Of a stretch of DNA of 64,000 nucleotides, positions 55,831-64,000 are shown piece after piece. The stretch covers positions 27,278 to 91,277 of the forward strand of contig NZ_JAHLSY010000011.1 in NCBI RefSeq assembly GCF_019049855.1. Reading direction: 5' to 3'. The DNA is from Hydrogenophilus thiooxidans (lineage in GTDB: Bacteria; Pseudomonadota; Gammaproteobacteria; Burkholderiales; Rhodocyclaceae). The translations under genes and the position numbers were made by a program. Position 1 is the first letter of the stretch. Each line of letters begins with the position of its first letter. Below the pieces are notes generated by a model. That model saw only the letters and a program-made list of their open reading frames with translations. It ran no database searches and was not told the origin of the DNA.

Positions 55831-55857
55831 GTGCTATCTTTCAAACAAACGTTTGAA
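55812..55857 (+). promoter_or_regulatory. Promoter and perfect PsrA-type operator of the multifunctional fad gene
   Basis: TTGCGT (55812-55817) lies in the terminator loop; after 17 bp comes TATCTT (55835-55840), and then TTCAAAC-AAAC-GTTTGAA (55840-55857), a perfect seven-base inverted repeat. The same arrangement, with the operator directly past the -10, occurs at fadE. Confidence 0.82.
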
Positions 55858-55876
55858 CCAACCGATGGAGGCGCCA

Positions 55877-58261
55877 GTGGAACGCATCATAATTCGTAAA
55901 GTAGCCGTGCTCGGGGCCGGGGTGATGGGAGCGCAAATCGCTGCGCATTGCACCAATGCCAATGTCCCGGTGGTGCTCTTCGATTTGCCCGCAAAAGAGG
56001 GATACAAGAACGCGATCGTCAAGAAGGCGCTCGCAACCTTCGACAAATTGGATCCGAAGCCGTTCGCGGCAAAAGATCGGGTGCAGTTCATCGAACCCGC
56101 CAACTACGAGACCGATCTCGCGAAATTGGCCGAGTGCGATCTGGTGATCGAGGCGATCGCCGAGAAGATGGAGTGGAAGCGCGACCTCTACGCCAAGATT
56201 GCGCCGCATTTGGCACCGCACGCGATCGTCGCGTCGAACACCTCGGGGCTGTCGATCGAAACGTTGGCCGAAAGCATTCCGGAATCGCACCGCGCCCGCT
56301 TTTGCGGGATCCACTTTTTCAACCCGCCGCGCTACATGCCGCTCGTTGAGCTCATTCCGACCGCGCGCACCGACGCGGCGCTCATGGACGCGCTCGAGAC
56401 GTGGCTCACGGTGCGCCTAGGCAAGTCGGTCGTGCGGGCAAAAGATACGCCGAACTTCATCGCGAACCGAATCGGGGTCTTCTCGATCCTTGCGGTGATG
56501 CATCATACCGAACGGTTGGGGTTGGGCTTCGACGAGGTCGATGCGCTTACCGGCCCGAAAATCGGTCGCCCGAAGAGTGCGACCTACCGGACCGCCGACG
56601 TCGTCGGGCTCGACACCCTGGCCCACGTGATCGATACGATGGCCACCCACCTCACGGACGACCCGTGGCATGGCTATTTTGGCAAGCCTGCTTGGTTGCA
56701 AGAGTTGATCGCAAAAGGGCAGCTGGGCCAAAAGACCAAAGGGGGGATCTACCGCAAAGAGGGCAAAACGATCCTGGTCCTTGACGTGCAGAAGGGTGAA
56801 TACCGCCCGGCAGCCGGTGAAGTGGCGCCCGAGGTCGATGCGATCTTGGCCGAACGCGACCCGAAGGTGCAGTTCGAGAAAATGCGCACCAGTACCCATC
56901 CGCAGGCCCAATTCCTGTGGTCGATCTTCCGCGACGTCTTCCATTACTGCGCCGTGCACCTCGAAACGATCGCCGACAATGCGCGCGACGTCGATTTGGC
57001 GATGCGTTGGGGGTTCGGCTGGGCGATGGGGCCGTTCGAAACGTGGCAAGCAGCGGGCTGGCAAGCGATCGCCGAGGCGATCGCGGCCGACATCGCTGCG
57101 GGCAAGGCGATGGCGAACGTTCCGCTGCCGGCGTGGGTCGAAAAAGTCGCAGGGGCAGTCCATGGCCAGCAAGGTTCCTATAGCCCCGCCAAAGCTGCGT
57201 GGGTGGGTCGGCGCGCGTTGCCGGTCTACGAGCGTCAGCTCTACCCCGATCGCGTCCTGGGCGAAGCGACCGACGATCGCGGCGAGACGCTGTGGGAGAA
57301 CGACGGGGTTCGGCTGTGGCGTCGTCCCGATCAGGATCCGCGCATCGGGATCGTCTCGTTCAAAAGCAAGATGCACGCGATCGGTGACGAAGTGCTCGAC
57401 GGCGTGCTCGAAGCGGTGGCGCGCGCGGAGCGTGAACTCGACGGACTGGTGATCTGGCACGAAGCACCCTTTGCCGTAGGGGCGAACCTCAAGCAAGTCG
57501 CGGAAGCGTGCGCGGCAGGGCAATTCGATCTGCTTGAGCGCACGGTCGCGAAGTTCCAGGAAGCGAGCATGCGTCTCAAGCACGCCACGGTGCCGGTGGT
57601 CGCTGCGGTAGAGGGAATGGCGCTCGGTGGCGGGTGCGAATTCGTGATGCACGCGGCGCACCGCGTCTTCGCCCATGAGTCCTATGTAGGGCTTGTCGAA
57701 GTCGGGGTCGGATTGATTCCCGCAGGTGGTGGGTGCAAAGAGTTCGCATTGCAGGCGCACCGGATGGCGCAACGCGCAGCAGGCGGTGACGTCTTCCCGT
57801 TCATCCAGACCGCGTTCCAGACCATCGCGCAAGCGCAAGTGGCGAAGAGCGCGCTCGAAGCGATCCAGATGGGCTTCGGCCGCTTGGGTGACGACATCGT
57901 GATGCATCCGCGCGAGCTCCTCTACGTTGCGATCCGCCGCGCCCGGGCAATGGCGGAAGCGGGCTATCAGGCGCCGCTTCCCGAGCGTGAGATCGTCGTC
58001 GCGGGACGCAACGGGATTGCCACTTGTCAGATGTTCCTGATCAACATGCTCGAAGGCGGCTTCATCAGCGAATACGACTTCCGCGTGGGCACTGCGGTGG
58101 CACGGGCGCTCTGCGGTGGCGATGTCGAAACCGGGATGCGGGTCTCGACCGAATGGATTTTGGAGGTCGAGCGCCACGAATTCGTCGAACTCCTCAAACA
58201 AGAGAAAACTCAGCAACGGATTCAGCACATGCTGACCACCGGTAAGCCATTGCGCAACTGA
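55877..58261 (+). CDS. 3-hydroxyacyl-CoA dehydrogenase / enoyl-CoA hydratase, reversed domain order
   Basis: A 794-aa bifunctional enzyme in which the dehydrogenase comes first and the hydratase last, opposite to FadB. The NAD motif VAVLGAGVMGAQIAAHC is at the N-terminus and the catalytic His in CGIHFFNPPRYMPLVELIP; the hydratase begins near 490 with glutamates in GGGCEFVMHAAH and GLVEVGVGLIPAGGG. A GTG at 55877 is chosen as start: GGAGG lies five bases before it, and it gives MERIIIRK directly before the Rossmann fold; the ATG at 55865 has no such site. Followed 19 bp later by its thiolase. Confidence 0.94.
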   Translation: MERIIIRKVAVLGAGVMGAQIAAHCTNANVPVVLFDLPAKEGYKNAIVKKALATFDKLDPKPFAAKDRVQFIEPANYETDLAKLAECDLVIEAIAEKMEWKRDLYAKIAPHLAPHAIVASNTSGLSIETLAESIPESHRARFCGIHFFNPPRYMPLVELIPTARTDAALMDALETWLTVRLGKSVVRAKDTPNFIANRIGVFSILAVMHHTERLGLGFDEVDALTGPKIGRPKSATYRTADVVGLDTLAHVIDTMATHLTDDPWHGYFGKPAWLQELIAKGQLGQKTKGGIYRKEGKTILVLDVQKGEYRPAAGEVAPEVDAILAERDPKVQFEKMRTSTHPQAQFLWSIFRDVFHYCAVHLETIADNARDVDLAMRWGFGWAMGPFETWQAAGWQAIAEAIAADIAAGKAMANVPLPAWVEKVAGAVHGQQGSYSPAKAAWVGRRALPVYERQLYPDRVLGEATDDRGETLWENDGVRLWRRPDQDPRIGIVSFKSKMHAIGDEVLDGVLEAVARAERELDGLVIWHEAPFAVGANLKQVAEACAAGQFDLLERTVAKFQEASMRLKHATVPVVAAVEGMALGGGCEFVMHAAHRVFAHESYVGLVEVGVGLIPAGGGCKEFALQAHRMAQRAAGGDVFPFIQTAFQTIAQAQVAKSALEAIQMGFGRLGDDIVMHPRELLYVAIRRARAMAEAGYQAPLPEREIVVAGRNGIATCQMFLINMLEGGFISEYDFRVGTAVARALCGGDVETGMRVSTEWILEVERHEFVELLKQEKTQQRIQHMLTTGKPLRN

Positions 58262-58280
58262 TCGAGAAGGGGAAGAGAAG

Positions 58281-59480
58281 ATGAGTCAAGCGATTCAAGA
58301 CGCCTATATCGTTGCGGCCGTTCGCACACCGGTCGGGAAAAAAGGCGGGATGTTCCGTCATGTGCGGCCGGACGACATGCTCGCCCATGTACTCAAAGCA
58401 GTAGTGGCACAAGTGCCTGAACTCGATCTCAACGAGATCGGTGACGTGATCGTCGGTTGCGCGATGCCGGAAGCCGAGCAGGGGATGAACGTCGCCCGCA
58501 TCGGCTTGCTGTTGGCTGGCTTTCCGAACAGCGTCCCGGGGATCACCATCAACCGGTTCTGTTCCTCTGGAGTGCAGGCTGTTGCCGATGCCGCGGCACG
58601 TATCCGTTTGGGAGAGGCCGATGTGATGATTGCGGCGGGTACCGAATCGATGTCGGTGATGCCGCAGATCATGGGGAACAAAGTCAGTCTCAACCCGGCC
58701 GTGTTCGAGAAAGAGGAGAACTACGCGATCGCGTTTGGGATGGGGCTCACCGCAGAGAAGGTCGCCCAAAAATGGGGCATTTCCCGTGACGACCAAGACG
58801 AGTTTGCGCTGGCGTCGCATCAGAAAGCGCTCGCTGCGATCGACCAAGGGTTGTTCCGCGACGAGATCGCGCCCTATCCCGTGAAAACCCACCTGCCCGG
58901 TGCGCAGGGGGTAGCCCGTGTCGTCGAACAGGTTGCCGATACCGACGAAGGACCGCGTCGCGATACTTCACGCGAGTCGCTGGCGCGCTTGCGGCCGGTC
59001 TTTGCGGCACGGGGTACCGTCACGGCGGGGAACAGTTCGCAGATGTCGGACGGTGCGGGAGCGGTGCTCTTGATGTCGGAAGCAGCGGTGAAGCGCTACA
59101 ACGTGACGCCGATTGCGCGGGTCGCCGCGTATGCGGTTGCGGGGGTTCCGCCCGAAATCATGGGAATCGGGCCCGTCGCGGCCATTCCCAAGGCGCTCGA
59201 ACGCGCGGGCATCCGGCAAGACGATCTTGACTGGATCGAACTCAACGAAGCGTTCGCGGCGCAATCGCTCGCGGTGATTCGCGAGCTGGGGTTGGACCCC
59301 GCGAAGGTTAACCCGCTGGGTGGCGCGATCGCGTTGGGCCACCCGTTGGGCGCAACCGGCGCGATCCGCACCGCGACGGTGATGAGCGCGATGAAGCGCG
59401 ACCCCAAAGTGAAATACGGAATGGTGACGATGTGTATCGGTACCGGTATGGGGGCTGCGGGCATCTTCGAACGCGTATGA
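58281..59480 (+). CDS. fadA: Acetyl-CoA C-acyltransferase (thiolase)
   Basis: A 399-aa thiolase. Nucleophile Cys is in INRFCSSGVQAVADAA, NEAFAAQSLAVIRELG and IALGHPLGATGAIR carry the active-site Asn and His, and the second Cys is in MCIGTGMGAAG. It follows the reversed multifunctional enzyme by 19 bp with AAGGGGAAGAG before the ATG. Together they carry out the last three steps of the cycle, under the PsrA-type operator at 55840. Confidence 0.95.
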   Translation: MSQAIQDAYIVAAVRTPVGKKGGMFRHVRPDDMLAHVLKAVVAQVPELDLNEIGDVIVGCAMPEAEQGMNVARIGLLLAGFPNSVPGITINRFCSSGVQAVADAAARIRLGEADVMIAAGTESMSVMPQIMGNKVSLNPAVFEKEENYAIAFGMGLTAEKVAQKWGISRDDQDEFALASHQKALAAIDQGLFRDEIAPYPVKTHLPGAQGVARVVEQVADTDEGPRRDTSRESLARLRPVFAARGTVTAGNSSQMSDGAGAVLLMSEAAVKRYNVTPIARVAAYAVAGVPPEIMGIGPVAAIPKALERAGIRQDDLDWIELNEAFAAQSLAVIRELGLDPAKVNPLGGAIALGHPLGATGAIRTATVMSAMKRDPKVKYGMVTMCIGTGMGAAGIFERV

Positions 59481-59511
59481 AAATTGGCCAACTGAGCATC
59501 GGGGGGGCGCG

Positions 59512-60015
59512 ATGCGCTCCCCGCTGATGCGCCATATCCCCCGCCGCTATTGGCACCACGTGCTGCGGTGGGGGTTCAACTTTTACCCCTCTTACCGGAC
59601 GATTGGCGCGCGGGTCGAACGCATCGACCCCGATCTGCGCCGCATCGTCGTACGCCTGCCGCACACGTGGCGAACGCGTAACCCAGCTGGCGCAACGTTC
59701 GGTGGGGCGCTCTACGCGGCTGCCGACCCGATGTTTGCGGTGATGCTGGCGTACAATCTGCCCGAGCGTACCGTGGTTTGGGACAAAGCCGCGTCGATTC
59801 GCTACCGGCGTCCCGGGCGAACCACGCTGTGGGCCGAATTCGTCCTGCCGGAGGCCGTCTTGGAGTCAGTCGCGCACGAACTCGTCACCGTCGGCCGTTC
59901 GGAACCCACGTTCGTCGCTGTTTGGCGCGATGAGGAGGGACTTGAGTACACCACCGTGGAGAAGACGGTATTTGTCGCCACACCGGAATACATGCGCGCA
60001 CGACAAAGCGCCTAG
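59512..60015 (+). CDS. DUF4442 hotdog-fold protein (putative thioesterase)
   Basis: A 167-aa protein. RWGFNFYPSYRTIGARVERIDPDLRRIVVRLP and TRNPAGATFGGALYAAADPMFAVML are the DUF4442 pattern, a hotdog domain in which GGALYAAAD resembles the thioesterase catalytic helix. Function is not proven for this family. It starts 31 bp after fadA behind a G-rich stretch; an ATG at 59527 is a possible alternative start. Probably cotranscribed with fadA. Confidence 0.8.
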   Translation: MRSPLMRHIPRRYWHHVLRWGFNFYPSYRTIGARVERIDPDLRRIVVRLPHTWRTRNPAGATFGGALYAAADPMFAVMLAYNLPERTVVWDKAASIRYRRPGRTTLWAEFVLPEAVLESVAHELVTVGRSEPTFVAVWRDEEGLEYTTVEKTVFVATPEYMRARQSA

Positions 60016-60057
60016 CAATTCCTACGCACCAGAACCAATAAGAGGTACTCTCCCATC

Positions 60058-60864
60058 ATGAAAACGTACGCAACCTTGGTGATCACCGAAAAAGCGCCGG
60101 GGGTTTGGGCGCTGCAACTCAACCGTCCCGAATCGTTGAATGCGCTTTCGATGCAGATGCTCGAAGAGCTGGCCGACGCAGCGGGGATGCTGTACGACCT
60201 CCCAGAAGTTCGGGCGCTCATCATCAGTGGCGCGGGGAATCACTTCATGGCTGGGGGGGATATCCGTGATTTTCACCGTTCGCTGGCGCTTTCCCCTGAA
60301 ACCCGTAAAGCGCAATACCGCGCGGTGATCGAACGGGCGGCGAACGTCCTGGTCGAGCGGCTGACCCATGCGCCGTTTCCGGTGGTTTCCGCGGTGCGCG
60401 GGGCGTGCGCTGGCTTTGGCCTTTCGCTTGCGTTGATGGCCGATCTGGTGGTGGCGAGCCGCTCGGCGTACTTTACCACTGCGTACCTCAACATCGGACT
60501 CTCTGCCGACGGGGGGATGTCCTACCTCTTGCCCCGCGCGGTCGGTGCGAAGCGCGCGGCTCGGTGGCTGCTCCTTGCCGAACGGTTTTCGGCCGAAGAG
60601 GCGCTTGCTGCGGGCGCAGTGAGCGAAATCGTCGCCGATGATCAGCTCGAAGCGCGGGTCATGGAAATTGCGACGCGTTGGGCACACGGTCCGCGCCATG
60701 CGTTGCTGCGCATGAAGCGGCTCTTGGCTGAGTCGATGGAACATACGTTGGAGGCGCAGCTCCTTGAAGAGGCGGAGGCGTTTTCGGCATGTAGCGCAAC
60801 CGAGGAGTTTGCCGAGGGGGTCACCGCCTTTTTGGAAAAGCGGCCGCCGCGCTTTCCCGGGTGA
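60058..60864 (+). CDS. Enoyl-CoA hydratase/isomerase family protein
   Basis: A 268-aa crotonase-fold enzyme. The oxyanion loops are ISGAGNHFMAGGDIRDF and GACAGFGLSLALMADLVV. At the two hydratase glutamate positions the protein has Gly/Leu (FGLSLAL) and TAYLNIGLSADGGMSYLLPR, with Asp in the second loop, so it looks more like an isomerase or PaaG/2-(1,2-epoxy)-type member than a classical hydratase. It may handle unsaturated fatty acids. 42 bp after the hotdog gene, with GAGGTA-like signals before the ATG. Confidence 0.87.
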   Translation: MKTYATLVITEKAPGVWALQLNRPESLNALSMQMLEELADAAGMLYDLPEVRALIISGAGNHFMAGGDIRDFHRSLALSPETRKAQYRAVIERAANVLVERLTHAPFPVVSAVRGACAGFGLSLALMADLVVASRSAYFTTAYLNIGLSADGGMSYLLPRAVGAKRAARWLLLAERFSAEEALAAGAVSEIVADDQLEARVMEIATRWAHGPRHALLRMKRLLAESMEHTLEAQLLEEAEAFSACSATEEFAEGVTAFLEKRPPRFPG

Positions 60865-60895
60865 GTCCTAAAGCGCCGTATCGTACCCAGTGCGC

Positions 60896-61816
60896 ATGAC
60901 CGCCCCTTTGCCCGAATCGATCCAGGTTCTCGAACGCGGCTGGTTGTCGTCGAACAGCGTTTTGCTCTTCGACGGCGAGACGGCAACGCTCGTCGATAGC
61001 GGCTACGTGACCGAAGCCGACGAAACGGTGGCGTTGGTGAACGCCGCGTTGCGGGGCCGAACCCTGACGCGCCTCATCAACACCCATTCCCACTCCGACC
61101 ATATTGGGGGTAACGCAGCGGTGCAGCGCGCCTTTGGTTGCCGAATCACCGTTCCTGAGGCATTGGCTCCGATCGTCGCCCGTTGGGACCGCACCGCGCT
61201 GTTACTCGATGTCGCCGGACAAAACGCAGAGCCCTTTTCCGTCGATGAGACGATCGCGCCTGGTGATACGTTCGTGGCAGGGGGGTTGCGCTGGGAGGCG
61301 ATCGCGGCACCGGGGCACGACGCGGCTGCACTCGTTTTCTACAACCGCGAACACGGTATTTTGCTTTCTGGCGACGCGCTCTGGGCCGATGGTTTCGGAA
61401 TCCTCTTTGGAAACGTGCTGGGCGGTTATGACGCGCTGTCAGATGCGCGCAAGACGCTCCAGACTCTGGCATCTTTGACGGTGCAGTGGGTGATCCCGGG
61501 TCACGGCGCCCCGTTTCAGGATTACGCGGGCGCGCTCGAACGCGCGTGGGGGCGGTTGACGGCGTTTGCTGAGGCACCAGAGCGGATCGCACGAAACGCG
61601 GTTCGCGCCTGTTTCGCGTTCTACCTCTTGGAACATCAACGGCTGTCGCGTGATGCGATCTGCCGAGCTCTCGCCACGATTCCGCTCTTCGTGCAGGCCA
61701 ACGACCGCTTTTTCCACCAACCACCGGAAGCGCTCGCCGAATGGGTCGCGTCGGCGTTGGTTGCCGCTGGGCGGGCGCGCTGGGAAGGGGATACACTGGT
61801 CGCGCACCCCGCCTGA
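60896..61816 (+). CDS. MBL-fold metallo-hydrolase
   Basis: A 306-aa protein with the full hydrolase signature NTHSHSDHIGG (HxHxDH), then APGHDAAALVFY, LLSGDALWADGFG and the last ligand in VIPGHGAPF. It has a C-terminal winged-helix-like extension (ERIARNAVRACFAFYLLEHQ) seen in LACTB2/RNase-like hydrolases. The substrate is unknown; CoA- or lactone-type esters are plausible in this context. Start is 60896 or the GTG at 60890; no clear ribosome site separates them. Convergent with the acyl-CoA synthetase gene. Confidence 0.85.
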   Translation: MTAPLPESIQVLERGWLSSNSVLLFDGETATLVDSGYVTEADETVALVNAALRGRTLTRLINTHSHSDHIGGNAAVQRAFGCRITVPEALAPIVARWDRTALLLDVAGQNAEPFSVDETIAPGDTFVAGGLRWEAIAAPGHDAAALVFYNREHGILLSGDALWADGFGILFGNVLGGYDALSDARKTLQTLASLTVQWVIPGHGAPFQDYAGALERAWGRLTAFAEAPERIARNAVRACFAFYLLEHQRLSRDAICRALATIPLFVQANDRFFHQPPEALAEWVASALVAAGRARWEGDTLVAHPA

Positions 61817-61821
61817 TCGGC

Positions 61822-63513
61822 TCACCGACTGTTGCGCCGTTTCGCCGCTTCTTCCTCACGTAACACGCGCCGTTGGATCTTGCCGGTTGTGGTCATCGGG
61901 AGTTCGGCGCGGAATTCGATCTCCCGCGGCGTTTCGTATGGGGCAAGATACTGGCGCACGTGCGCACGCAGCGTCTCGACTAAGGCATCATTGCCTTCCC
62001 AGCCCGGTTGCAGGACGACGAACGCTTTGACGAATGTGCCTTTCGTCTCGTCGGGAACCCCGATCACCGCGGCGTTCGCTACTGCCGGATGCTTCATCAA
62101 GCAGTTCTCGATTTCGTTCGGTCCAATGCGGTAGCCGCTGCTTTTGAAGACGTCATCGAGCCGGCCTCGGTACCAGAAATAGCCATCTGCGTCACGTACC
62201 GCAAGGTCCCCCGTTCGCCCCCAGGCGTTTGGGTCGGACGGCTCGCCAAAGAATTTCGCTCGGGTCGCTTCTGGGTTGCGCCAATATTCGAGGAAGAAGA
62301 TCGGGTCGAGCGTACCGTGGCAGCTGCGTCGGACGCAGATCTCGCCCTCTTCGCCAGGTGGCAGTTCGTTCCCTTCGTCGTCGAGTACCGCAATCTCGTG
62401 TCCCGGATAGGGCAAACCGACTGCGCCGGGCTTGGTCGGCCAAACCGTGCGACACCCACCCAAGAGGTAGTTGATCTCGGTCTGGCCAAAAATTTCGTGG
62501 ATCGTTACCCCCAATTGCGCTTGCGCCCACGCCTGCAACGTTTCGCCCACCGCTTCGCCGCCGCTCATGATCGTGCGCAGATGCAAGCGGAAGTGGCGTT
62601 TGGGTTCCGGGCAGTGTTTCATCATCATTTTGAGCGCGGTGGGGAAAAGGAAAGTATTGCGTACCTCGTAGTGAGCCAAGAGCCAATAGGCTTTTTCGGG
62701 GTCGAACCGTCCACGGTACGCCAGGAGCGGCTGACCGAAATACCAGGTGGGGAGAAGCACATCGAAAAGCCCCCCGGTCCACGCCCAATCGGCAGGCGAC
62801 CAGAAAAAATCGCGACGTTGGGGATAGAAATCGTGTGAGCAAACGAATCCAGGTAAATTACCCAGCAACGTGCGATGGGCCATCAACGCCCCTTTGGGGT
62901 TGCCGGTGGTCCCGCTCGTGTAGATGATCACTGCCGGATCGTCGGCTGCGGTGGTGACGGGGGAAAAATCTTCGGAAGCGGCTGCGAGCAACCGGTGCCA
63001 ATCCTTGATCCAACCCTTTTCCGCGGCCGCACGATCTCCGCGCACCAACAAGACGGCCTCCAAATGGGGCAGGTGCGCGCGCAGCGCTTCCACTTTGGGC
63101 AATGTCGTCTCATCGACGATCGCTACTTTCGCGGCGGCGTGGTTCAACCGGTATTCGAGCGCTTCAGGACCAAAAAGGTGGGAGAGGGGAAGGGCGATCG
63201 CCCCCATCTGGTACGCCGCGATGTGGGCGATCGCGGTTTCGGGGCGCTGCGGCAAGATGATCGCGACGCGCGCTCCGCGCGCAACGCCCAACGCGTGTAA
63301 CGCGTTGCTCAGGCTATTGGCCGCTTTTTGGATTGCCCAAAAGCTCCACGTTTCCCGGTGGCCCGTTTCGTCCTCATAGAGCAGCGCCAGACGGCCGCGC
63401 TCCTCAGCCCAGCGCCGGCAGCAGGCGCGCGCGATATTGAACCGCTTTGGGATTTGCCAACGGAAGTTTTCCCACAGCGCTTGCCAGCTGCCCGCTTTGC
63501 GGTCGAGTTTCAT
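61822..63513 (-). CDS. AMP-forming acyl-CoA synthetase
   Basis: A 563-aa ANL-superfamily ligase. The P-loop is IIYTSGTTGNPKGALMAH, followed by IFGQTEINYLLGG, GRTGDLAVRDADGYFWYRGRLDDVFKSSGYRIGP and the catalytic Lys in TTTGKIQRRVLREEEA. The aromatic FSPADWAWTGGLFDVLLPTWYFGQP block resembles medium-chain acyl- and acetyl-CoA synthetases (MACS-like). The catalytic Lys is the usual target of Pat-type acetyltransferases such as the protein at 1647. The ATG at 63513 has AGGAGA upstream. It lies 5 bp from the convergent MBL gene. Confidence 0.9.
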   Translation of the reverse strand: MKLDRKAGSWQALWENFRWQIPKRFNIARACCRRWAEERGRLALLYEDETGHRETWSFWAIQKAANSLSNALHALGVARGARVAIILPQRPETAIAHIAAYQMGAIALPLSHLFGPEALEYRLNHAAAKVAIVDETTLPKVEALRAHLPHLEAVLLVRGDRAAAEKGWIKDWHRLLAAASEDFSPVTTAADDPAVIIYTSGTTGNPKGALMAHRTLLGNLPGFVCSHDFYPQRRDFFWSPADWAWTGGLFDVLLPTWYFGQPLLAYRGRFDPEKAYWLLAHYEVRNTFLFPTALKMMMKHCPEPKRHFRLHLRTIMSGGEAVGETLQAWAQAQLGVTIHEIFGQTEINYLLGGCRTVWPTKPGAVGLPYPGHEIAVLDDEGNELPPGEEGEICVRRSCHGTLDPIFFLEYWRNPEATRAKFFGEPSDPNAWGRTGDLAVRDADGYFWYRGRLDDVFKSSGYRIGPNEIENCLMKHPAVANAAVIGVPDETKGTFVKAFVVLQPGWEGNDALVETLRAHVRQYLAPYETPREIEFRAELPMTTTGKIQRRVLREEEAAKRRNSR

Positions 63514-63538
63514 GGTGGTCTCCTCTTATGGTGTGGTG

Positions 63539-63550
63539 GCATACGTATGC
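63539..63550. repeat. 12-bp perfect palindrome upstream of the acyl-CoA synthetase gene
   Basis: GCATACGTATGC lies 26 bp before the synthetase ATG, with a further GCATGC nearby. It could be an operator, but no clear promoter hexamers could be aligned with it, so this is a weak call. Confidence 0.3.
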
Positions 63551-63655
63551 ACGAGTTATGCTCGCATGCGTGGTGCAACAGAACGATGGTGCAATTCTAC
63601 CTGCCCTGAATAAGTTCAAGCCCCTTTGGCATGTTTCTGCGTAAGGGGTGGTACG

Positions 63656-64000
63656 ATGCAGGTGCAACGAATTGGCTATGGGATCAAAGGCTATTATCGG
63701 TTGGCTTCGTTGGGACAGAAGTGGGAAATGACACCGAAGGATGCCCAAGAACGGTTACGAATCCTGAAGTTTTGGGAGCGGCACGGTCTAAGCGCCACGC
63801 AAGAAGCGTTTGGTGTGTCGCGTCGCACGCTCTATCGCTGGAAAGCGGTGTTGAAAGCCGCAGGGGATAACCCGGCGGCGCTCATTCCCAAACCGCCGAT
63901 TGCCAAGCGCAAACGGGGCAAGAACCGCGACCCGCGGTTGGTGAAGCGCATTCGAGAGTTGCGCACCCTCTATCCCAACCTGGGAAAAGAGCGGCTGCAC
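63656..64000 (+). CDS. Transposase with N-terminal helix-turn-helix, cut by window edge
   Basis: An ATG at 63656, with AAGGGG eight bases before it, opens 115 codons to the window end. The visible part has a helix-turn-helix (RLRILKFWERHGLSATQEAFGVSRRTLYRW), a basic linker (PKPPIAKRKRGKNRDPRLVKRI) and YPNLGKERLH, which in related proteins leads into a DDE integrase core. This layout fits IS481- or IS3-like transposases. The catalytic domain and the right end of the element are outside the window, and no terminal repeat could be confirmed on the left. Confidence 0.72.
   Translation, partial: MQVQRIGYGIKGYYRLASLGQKWEMTPKDAQERLRILKFWERHGLSATQEAFGVSRRTLYRWKAVLKAAGDNPAALIPKPPIAKRKRGKNRDPRLVKRIRELRTLYPNLGKERLH

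Overview
The window reads as a GC-rich chromosomal segment of a denitrifying, flagellated betaproteobacterium. Inference: the gene content and codon style resemble the Hydrogenophilaceae / Rhodocyclaceae / Thiobacillus area; no rRNA or other phylogenetic marker is present to fix the genus. Genes are tightly packed, with many 4-bp start/stop overlaps and several tail-to-tail overlaps. The left edge cuts tex and the right edge cuts a transposase gene.

Region by region. (1) 1-17.5 kb is housekeeping and accessory metabolism: tex, a sugar-phosphate mutarotase, a fused ADP-forming acyl-CoA synthetase/GNAT protein acetyltransferase, succinate-semialdehyde dehydrogenase, the selenium pair selU/selD, an AI-2E family exporter, tesA back to back with a ybbA-type ATPase, mrp, dcd, a large PLP amino-acid decarboxylase, folA and thyA. 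(2) 17.5-22.2 kb is a signalling block: a diiron MBL-fold (ODP-type) sensor preceded by a perfect FNR/DNR box and translationally coupled to a GGDEF-EAL gene that carries a frameshift, then tRNA-Arg(CCT) overlapping its stop, then an Aer-like chemoreceptor behind a sigma-28 promoter. (3) 22.7-42.4 kb is a denitrification island: a DNR-like CRP/FNR regulator, nirE-norQ-norD, nnrS, nirS-nirC-nirF-nirDL-nirGH-nirJ-nirN-norE-norF, norC-norB, and a four-gene operon of hemerythrin, DUF2249 protein, multi-pass membrane protein and SirB2-family protein. (4) 42.5-48 kb holds ugd, metY, a DUF2189 membrane protein and a fused pabB-pabC. (5) 48-63.5 kb is a fatty-acid degradation cluster: fadE, two thiolases, two multifunctional hydratase/dehydrogenases with opposite domain orders, two hotdog proteins, fadL, an enoyl-CoA hydratase, an MBL hydrolase and an acyl-CoA synthetase. 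(6) A transposase begins at 63.66 kb.

How it fits together. NirE, NirDL, NirGH, NirJ, NirF, NirN and NirC together make and mature heme d1 for NirS, which reduces nitrite to NO; NorCB, assembled with NorQD and NorEF, reduces NO to N2O. NnrS, hemerythrin and the neighbouring membrane proteins probably help with NO or metal stress. Four denitrification transcription units each carry a TTGAY-N4-RTCAA-type box centred 41.5 bp before a predicted start site, with a -10 hexamer exactly 22 bp beyond the box; this strongly suggests control by an FNR/DNR protein such as the one encoded at 22751. The same kind of box precedes the ODP/GGDEF-EAL pair, linking low oxygen or NO to cyclic-di-GMP. In the fatty-acid region, fadE and the reverse-order multifunctional gene share a TTCAAAC-N4-GTTTGAA operator just past their -10 elements, as expected for a PsrA-like TetR repressor. 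No CRISPR array, phage or complete insertion sequence was seen.
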